A DNA stretch of 64,000 bases, taken from positions 2,356,001-2,420,000 of the forward strand of contig JARKND010000001.1 of assembly GCA_029309925.1 (NCBI GenBank). Direction: 5' to 3'. Below, piece after piece: positions 60,547 through 64,000 of the stretch (positions are counted from its first letter, which is position 1; every line of letters starts with the position of its first letter). The stretch comes from Fulvivirgaceae bacterium JP3-4. Lineage in GTDB: Bacteria; Bacteroidota; Bacteroidia; Cytophagales; Cyclobacteriaceae. The notes under the pieces are model-generated. The model was given only the letters and a program-made list of their open reading frames with translations, had not been told where the DNA came from and searched no databases. Both the position numbers and the translations under genes were made by a program.

Positions 60547-61356
60547 ATGCCCATTCGTGAGAAACCCCTCGCCCACTTCATCAACTGCTATTACGGCTAT
60601 GGATCGTGGGAAGCAAAAATTTGGTTTGTGGGTTATGAAGAAGGCGGTGGCGACCTGCCTGAAGAAGTTGCGGAAAAGGTGGATTACTTCTTTGATACTT
60701 TTCAGTCGGCAGCAGAACCTACGCTTGCTGATATCCGACAGGTTTACCGGCACGTTGCCTTTCGCGCAGAAGGGCCAAAAGCTGGCGTATATGCCAACCG
60801 TTATGAATACAGGTTTGGTGCGAACGCGATCAAACATGGTGTGTGGAAAAATCTCATTCTCTTTCACAATGGATTTAAAAACGAGGCAGTGGCCGATGTT
60901 CTGGATTACCAGCGTGACGTATTCGCATCACCGCAACAAAAGCGTGAAGCGCTGATTCAGTTGTATCCGCTGCCGAGTCCCCACAATCATGCGTGGTACT
61001 ACAGCTGGCTCGACATGCCCGAATTTCCATTCCTTAAGAGTAGATTATTGTATGAGCAGCATGTTTATCCTTCGCGCATTAAACACCTTCTTGAAAATAT
61101 CCACGCTTACAAACCTGAACTGGTGTTGATGTATGGTATGAATAATATCAACACGCTGAAGCAATCTGTGCTTGATCATTTTCCCGATGCCGGATTTAAG
61201 ATGATCAAGGCGATCAAACAGCAGATTCCGCAACATCACGTGGCGAACCTGCACGGAACCCGGCTGATCATTACGACACAAATTCCTGCATTGCGCCACA
61301 ATCGTGCGGAAACGGGTTTCGACTGGGAAGCATTCGGTCGATCAATCAGTCTATGA
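60547..61356 (+). CDS. Uracil-DNA-glycosylase-like fold protein (tentative)
   Basis: The ATG at 60547 gives 269 residues. The pattern IWFVGYEEGGGDLPEE resembles motif A of the uracil glycosylase superfamily (GxxPG-like), PELVLMYGM a central strand, and VANLHGTRLIITTQIPALRHNR a motif-B-like end. The match is structural and weak. It is followed 148 bases later by a SNF2 helicase gene on the same strand. Confidence 0.6.
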   Translation: MPIREKPLAHFINCYYGYGSWEAKIWFVGYEEGGGDLPEEVAEKVDYFFDTFQSAAEPTLADIRQVYRHVAFRAEGPKAGVYANRYEYRFGANAIKHGVWKNLILFHNGFKNEAVADVLDYQRDVFASPQQKREALIQLYPLPSPHNHAWYYSWLDMPEFPFLKSRLLYEQHVYPSRIKHLLENIHAYKPELVLMYGMNNINTLKQSVLDHFPDAGFKMIKAIKQQIPQHHVANLHGTRLIITTQIPALRHNRAETGFDWEAFGRSISL

Positions 61357-61504
61357 CATCTTACCAGCTCAATTCATGGCCAGCTGGCTGCCGAGTGATG
61401 CTGTTTAGAATTTATCCCACTGCGAATCAGGCAGTACGAAAACAGGCACATCACCGCATTGACACATTCATTATCTTGCCCGCTGATTTTTTAACCACTA
61501 CGCT

Positions 61505-64000
61505 TTGAGCCTTTTTGATCAGCCACTCCACACACAGAAGGAAGAAGTACGACCAACGCTGCCCCGCGATTTTAACCTGAATTATGAAATTGGGTTCCTT
61601 TTCAATTTTGCTTCCGCGAAGTCTACGCGTTTTGATCTTGAGCCGGTCCTGATGATCGGTGAAGCTGGCAGAATTGAATACAAACGCATTTCGCTTAGCG
61701 TGGAAAAAGGGCTTGCGTTCCTGGAGAAGTTCGATGATGAATTTTATCGCGAGCTTCTGGAGTTTTCCGATAACAAGCTGCTCGAATGGATGACAAGGAC
61801 CGGGAATCGTTTCCTGAGAAATCACTCCGGTTCGTGGGCGCATGTTTCTGCGCGCGAACTTCACAATCTGCGGAAGCATTATATCGACTTATTAAAACCG
61901 CTGTGGCCAAAGTTGCAGCAGCAGCCACACCTGTTTGTACTGAAGGGCGGGAAATTCAGCAATACGCAGCAACAGACCATCCGCCTGGGCACCGAAGTGA
62001 AGTTTTCATTCAAGGCAGATGTGCAGAACGGACTCATCACACTGAAACTAATTCTCCTGCTTGATGGCAAAGAGTCTGACGTGAATCTGCGAGCTGGTTT
62101 TCTTCTCGAAAAAGACGGGGCACTATTTCTCCCGCCTGACCATCATGCGCTCGCGGTATTCGAACAGTTTAAAAACGGTCCGCTGTCTTTCCCGTTAACA
62201 ATCAAGAAAGAAGTAGTGAATCAATTCATTCTGCCATGGCTGCAGCAATATGAAGTAACTATCGGTTCAGCACTTAAGATCGATCTCTTCTCCCCGGAAT
62301 TGCAGCCGCGTATTCTGCTCAGTGAACTGAACGCCAGCAACCTGATGATCCGGCCTCAATTTCGTTACAACGATACAGTCATCGACTATAGTGACGCAAC
62401 GCATTTTGTCGAAGAGGCCGGAGACAAGATCAAAATCATCAAACGCGACAAGGAACGCGAACGCAGCCTGTACGAATACCTTCGCACGCTTCACACCACT
62501 TTCGCAAACCAACGCAACAACCAATATTATTATCTGCCCTTTGACCAGGTGATGAAGAAGGGCTGGTTCATCAGCATGCTTCGGAAAGTTCAGGATCACG
62601 GCTATACCATTCATGGTTGGGAAGACCTTCAGAAATTCCGGTACACGACACATGATCCGAAATTCACGATCGAAGCGAAGTCAACGCAAGAAGGTTTCGA
62701 CCTCAAGGTTGAGATTCACTGGGGAGATCAGGCGGTAAGCCTCAGGGAAGTTCGCCATGCGATCCTTCATGGCCAGGATACGATCATGCTTGAGGATGGA
62801 ACGCTGGGTCATATTCCCGAGGAGTGGCTCAGTCAATACAGCTTGCTGCTGCGAACGGCCACTGAGGAGAATGGAATCCTGAAGATCAGCAAGATTCATT
62901 ATATGCTGCTGGAAGATATTCTCGACAAGATCGAGGATAAAACAGTTCGTCAGGATATCGAGGCGAGAAAGAACAAGCTCCTGCAGTTTGACGCAATTGC
63001 GAAGAAACCTTTATCAACAGAAATTAAAGCCTCGCTCCGACCCTACCAGGAATCCGGATTCAACTGGCTTCAGTCGCTTGATGATCTGGGTTGGGGCGGC
63101 TGCCTTGCTGATGACATGGGTCTTGGAAAAACACTTCAGACAATTTCGTTTCTTCAGTTTCTGAAAGAAAAATATCCCGGCAGCACACAGCTTGTGATCT
63201 GCCCTACTTCACTGATCTTCAACTGGGAAAATGAAATAAAGAAATTTTGCCCGGGTATGAAGTTTCATATTTACTACGGGACGCAACGTGAATTCAATGA
63301 GACGCATTTCAATGAGTATGATGTTGTTCTCACGAGCTACGGTGTCGTGCGCAATGACATCGAACAGCTGAGCGGATTTCTCTGGCAGTATATTATTCTT
63401 GACGAGAGTCAGGCGATCAAGAACCCGGATGCCCGCGTAACGAAAGCGCTGCAGCAATTGCGGGCCGTCAACCGGATTATCCTCAGCGGGACACCTGTTC
63501 AGAACAACACCTCAGACCTGTATTCTCAATTCAATTTTGTGAATCCGGGATTGCTTGGTTCACGCGAATACTTTAACCGCGAGTTTGCAACACCGATAGA
63601 CAAGCTGAACAGCAAGGAAAAAACACTGCAGCTTAAAAAACTCATCCACCCTTTCACGCTCAGGCGCACCAAGGAGCAGGTAGCGAAAGATCTTCCTGAC
63701 AAGACGATCACCGTGCTGTGGTGCACAATGGAGCCGGAGCAACGCAAGCTGTACAACCAGTACCGCGATGGCTATCGGAAAAAGCTTTTGAAAAAGATCG
63801 ATGAGGAAGGTATCACCAAATCCGGAATGGACGTGCTTGAAGGCCTCTTGCGTCTACGCCAGATTTGCGATCACCCAAGACTGGTAGATAAACGCGAAGA
63901 TGCCGATTTGTCGTCTGTGAAAGTGGACGAATTGATTCGCGAAGTGCAGGAAAATGCCGGCAGCCATAAGTTGCTGATCTTCTCACAATTCACCGAGATG
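61505..64000 (+). CDS. SNF2-family DEAD/DEAH-box helicase (3' end outside window)
   Basis: The frame is open from 61487 with no ATG before about 61652, so the likely start is TTG at 61505 (MSLFDQPLHTQ...). About 832 residues are visible. An N-terminal region of about 500 residues leads to the SNF2 ATPase: Walker A at residue 535 (ADDMGLGKTLQ), Walker B as DESQ at 633 in place of DEAH, then LSGTPVQNN, LRRTKEQVAKDLPDKT and LRLRQICDHPRLV. The reading ends in the next helicase motif (LLIFSQFTEM). These motors remodel DNA-protein complexes in repair or transcription. Confidence 0.93.
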   Translation, partial: MSLFDQPLHTQKEEVRPTLPRDFNLNYEIGFLFNFASAKSTRFDLEPVLMIGEAGRIEYKRISLSVEKGLAFLEKFDDEFYRELLEFSDNKLLEWMTRTGNRFLRNHSGSWAHVSARELHNLRKHYIDLLKPLWPKLQQQPHLFVLKGGKFSNTQQQTIRLGTEVKFSFKADVQNGLITLKLILLLDGKESDVNLRAGFLLEKDGALFLPPDHHALAVFEQFKNGPLSFPLTIKKEVVNQFILPWLQQYEVTIGSALKIDLFSPELQPRILLSELNASNLMIRPQFRYNDTVIDYSDATHFVEEAGDKIKIIKRDKERERSLYEYLRTLHTTFANQRNNQYYYLPFDQVMKKGWFISMLRKVQDHGYTIHGWEDLQKFRYTTHDPKFTIEAKSTQEGFDLKVEIHWGDQAVSLREVRHAILHGQDTIMLEDGTLGHIPEEWLSQYSLLLRTATEENGILKISKIHYMLLEDILDKIEDKTVRQDIEARKNKLLQFDAIAKKPLSTEIKASLRPYQESGFNWLQSLDDLGWGGCLADDMGLGKTLQTISFLQFLKEKYPGSTQLVICPTSLIFNWENEIKKFCPGMKFHIYYGTQREFNETHFNEYDVVLTSYGVVRNDIEQLSGFLWQYIILDESQAIKNPDARVTKALQQLRAVNRIILSGTPVQNNTSDLYSQFNFVNPGLLGSREYFNREFATPIDKLNSKEKTLQLKKLIHPFTLRRTKEQVAKDLPDKTITVLWCTMEPEQRKLYNQYRDGYRKKLLKKIDEEGITKSGMDVLEGLLRLRQICDHPRLVDKREDADLSSVKVDELIREVQENAGSHKLLIFSQFTEM

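Noticed and set aside
55795-61356. EVE, TerB-like and SNF2 genes as a phage-defence island
   Set aside because: They are separated by unrelated housekeeping genes, differ in orientation, and no restriction, CRISPR, or known defence core is present.
61451-62899. Several minus-strand frames opposite the SNF2 gene
   Set aside because: They are shadows of the plus-strand frame, which has helicase motifs.

Overview
The window is a dense chromosomal stretch from a Bacteroidota bacterium, most likely a Cytophagales-type soil or freshwater heterotroph (the order is inference). Supporting signs are two RpoD-type sigma factors of only 287 residues with no region 1.1, several promoters with the Bacteroidota -7 element TAnnTTTG, weak or absent Shine-Dalgarno sequences, PorT-like outer-membrane barrels, many small lipoproteins and exported proteins, and heavy use of receiver-only response regulators. 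I recognised no rRNA, tRNA, CRISPR array, insertion sequence or prophage.

Layout. 1-3.7 kb: the end of a histidine kinase, a NarL-type regulator, then a same-strand run of four exported proteins and a tiny membrane protein. 3.8-13 kb: housekeeping and accessory enzymes (SGNH esterase, two small sensor/membrane proteins, a luciferase-like oxidoreductase, a cupin, an AraC regulator, a GIY-YIG protein, an NAD-binding protein, a GreB-type factor), then a four-gene ArsR/AHSA1 operon with a well-defined promoter. 13-25 kb: a barrel protein, secreted catabolic proteins (Gfo/Idh/MocA, carboxylesterase, NHL-type protein fused to cytochrome c), a second luciferase-like enzyme and a solitary RND pump. 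25-39 kb: two RpoD paralogues, a CspA-type protein, an RRM protein, a larger cold-shock-domain protein, a fatty-acid desaturase, a KAS III enzyme, an RsbR/STAS protein and three receiver-only regulators. Together these suggest control of cold, membrane fluidity and general stress.

40-44.2 kb holds the most striking structure: an OmpR-type regulator and its kinase, surrounded by four clusters of TTTTAAT-like heptamers repeated every 11 bp. In three clusters the first heptamer starts exactly 50 bp upstream of a TAnnTTTG-like element. Those three putative promoters drive (i) a short terminated leader or RNA before the regulator gene, (ii) a free-standing RNA of about 110 nt ending in a strong terminator, and (iii) a membrane-anchored coiled-coil protein. 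The fourth cluster precedes a three-helix membrane protein. I read this as a self-contained two-component regulon with built-in small RNAs.

44-64 kb: a carboxypeptidase-regulatory-like lipoprotein, a sialidase-like protein, a GNAT enzyme, a membrane class III cyclase, a TonB-like protein, then a second OmpR/kinase pair set between a universal stress protein plus bestrophin channel on one side and a His-rich outer-membrane protein plus CopZ-like chaperone on the other. This arrangement suggests metal sensing. The window closes with an EVE protein, a lipoprotein sugar dehydrogenase, DinB, AHSA1 and TerB-like proteins, a possible uracil-glycosylase-like protein, and the first 832 codons of a SNF2-family helicase that runs off the end.
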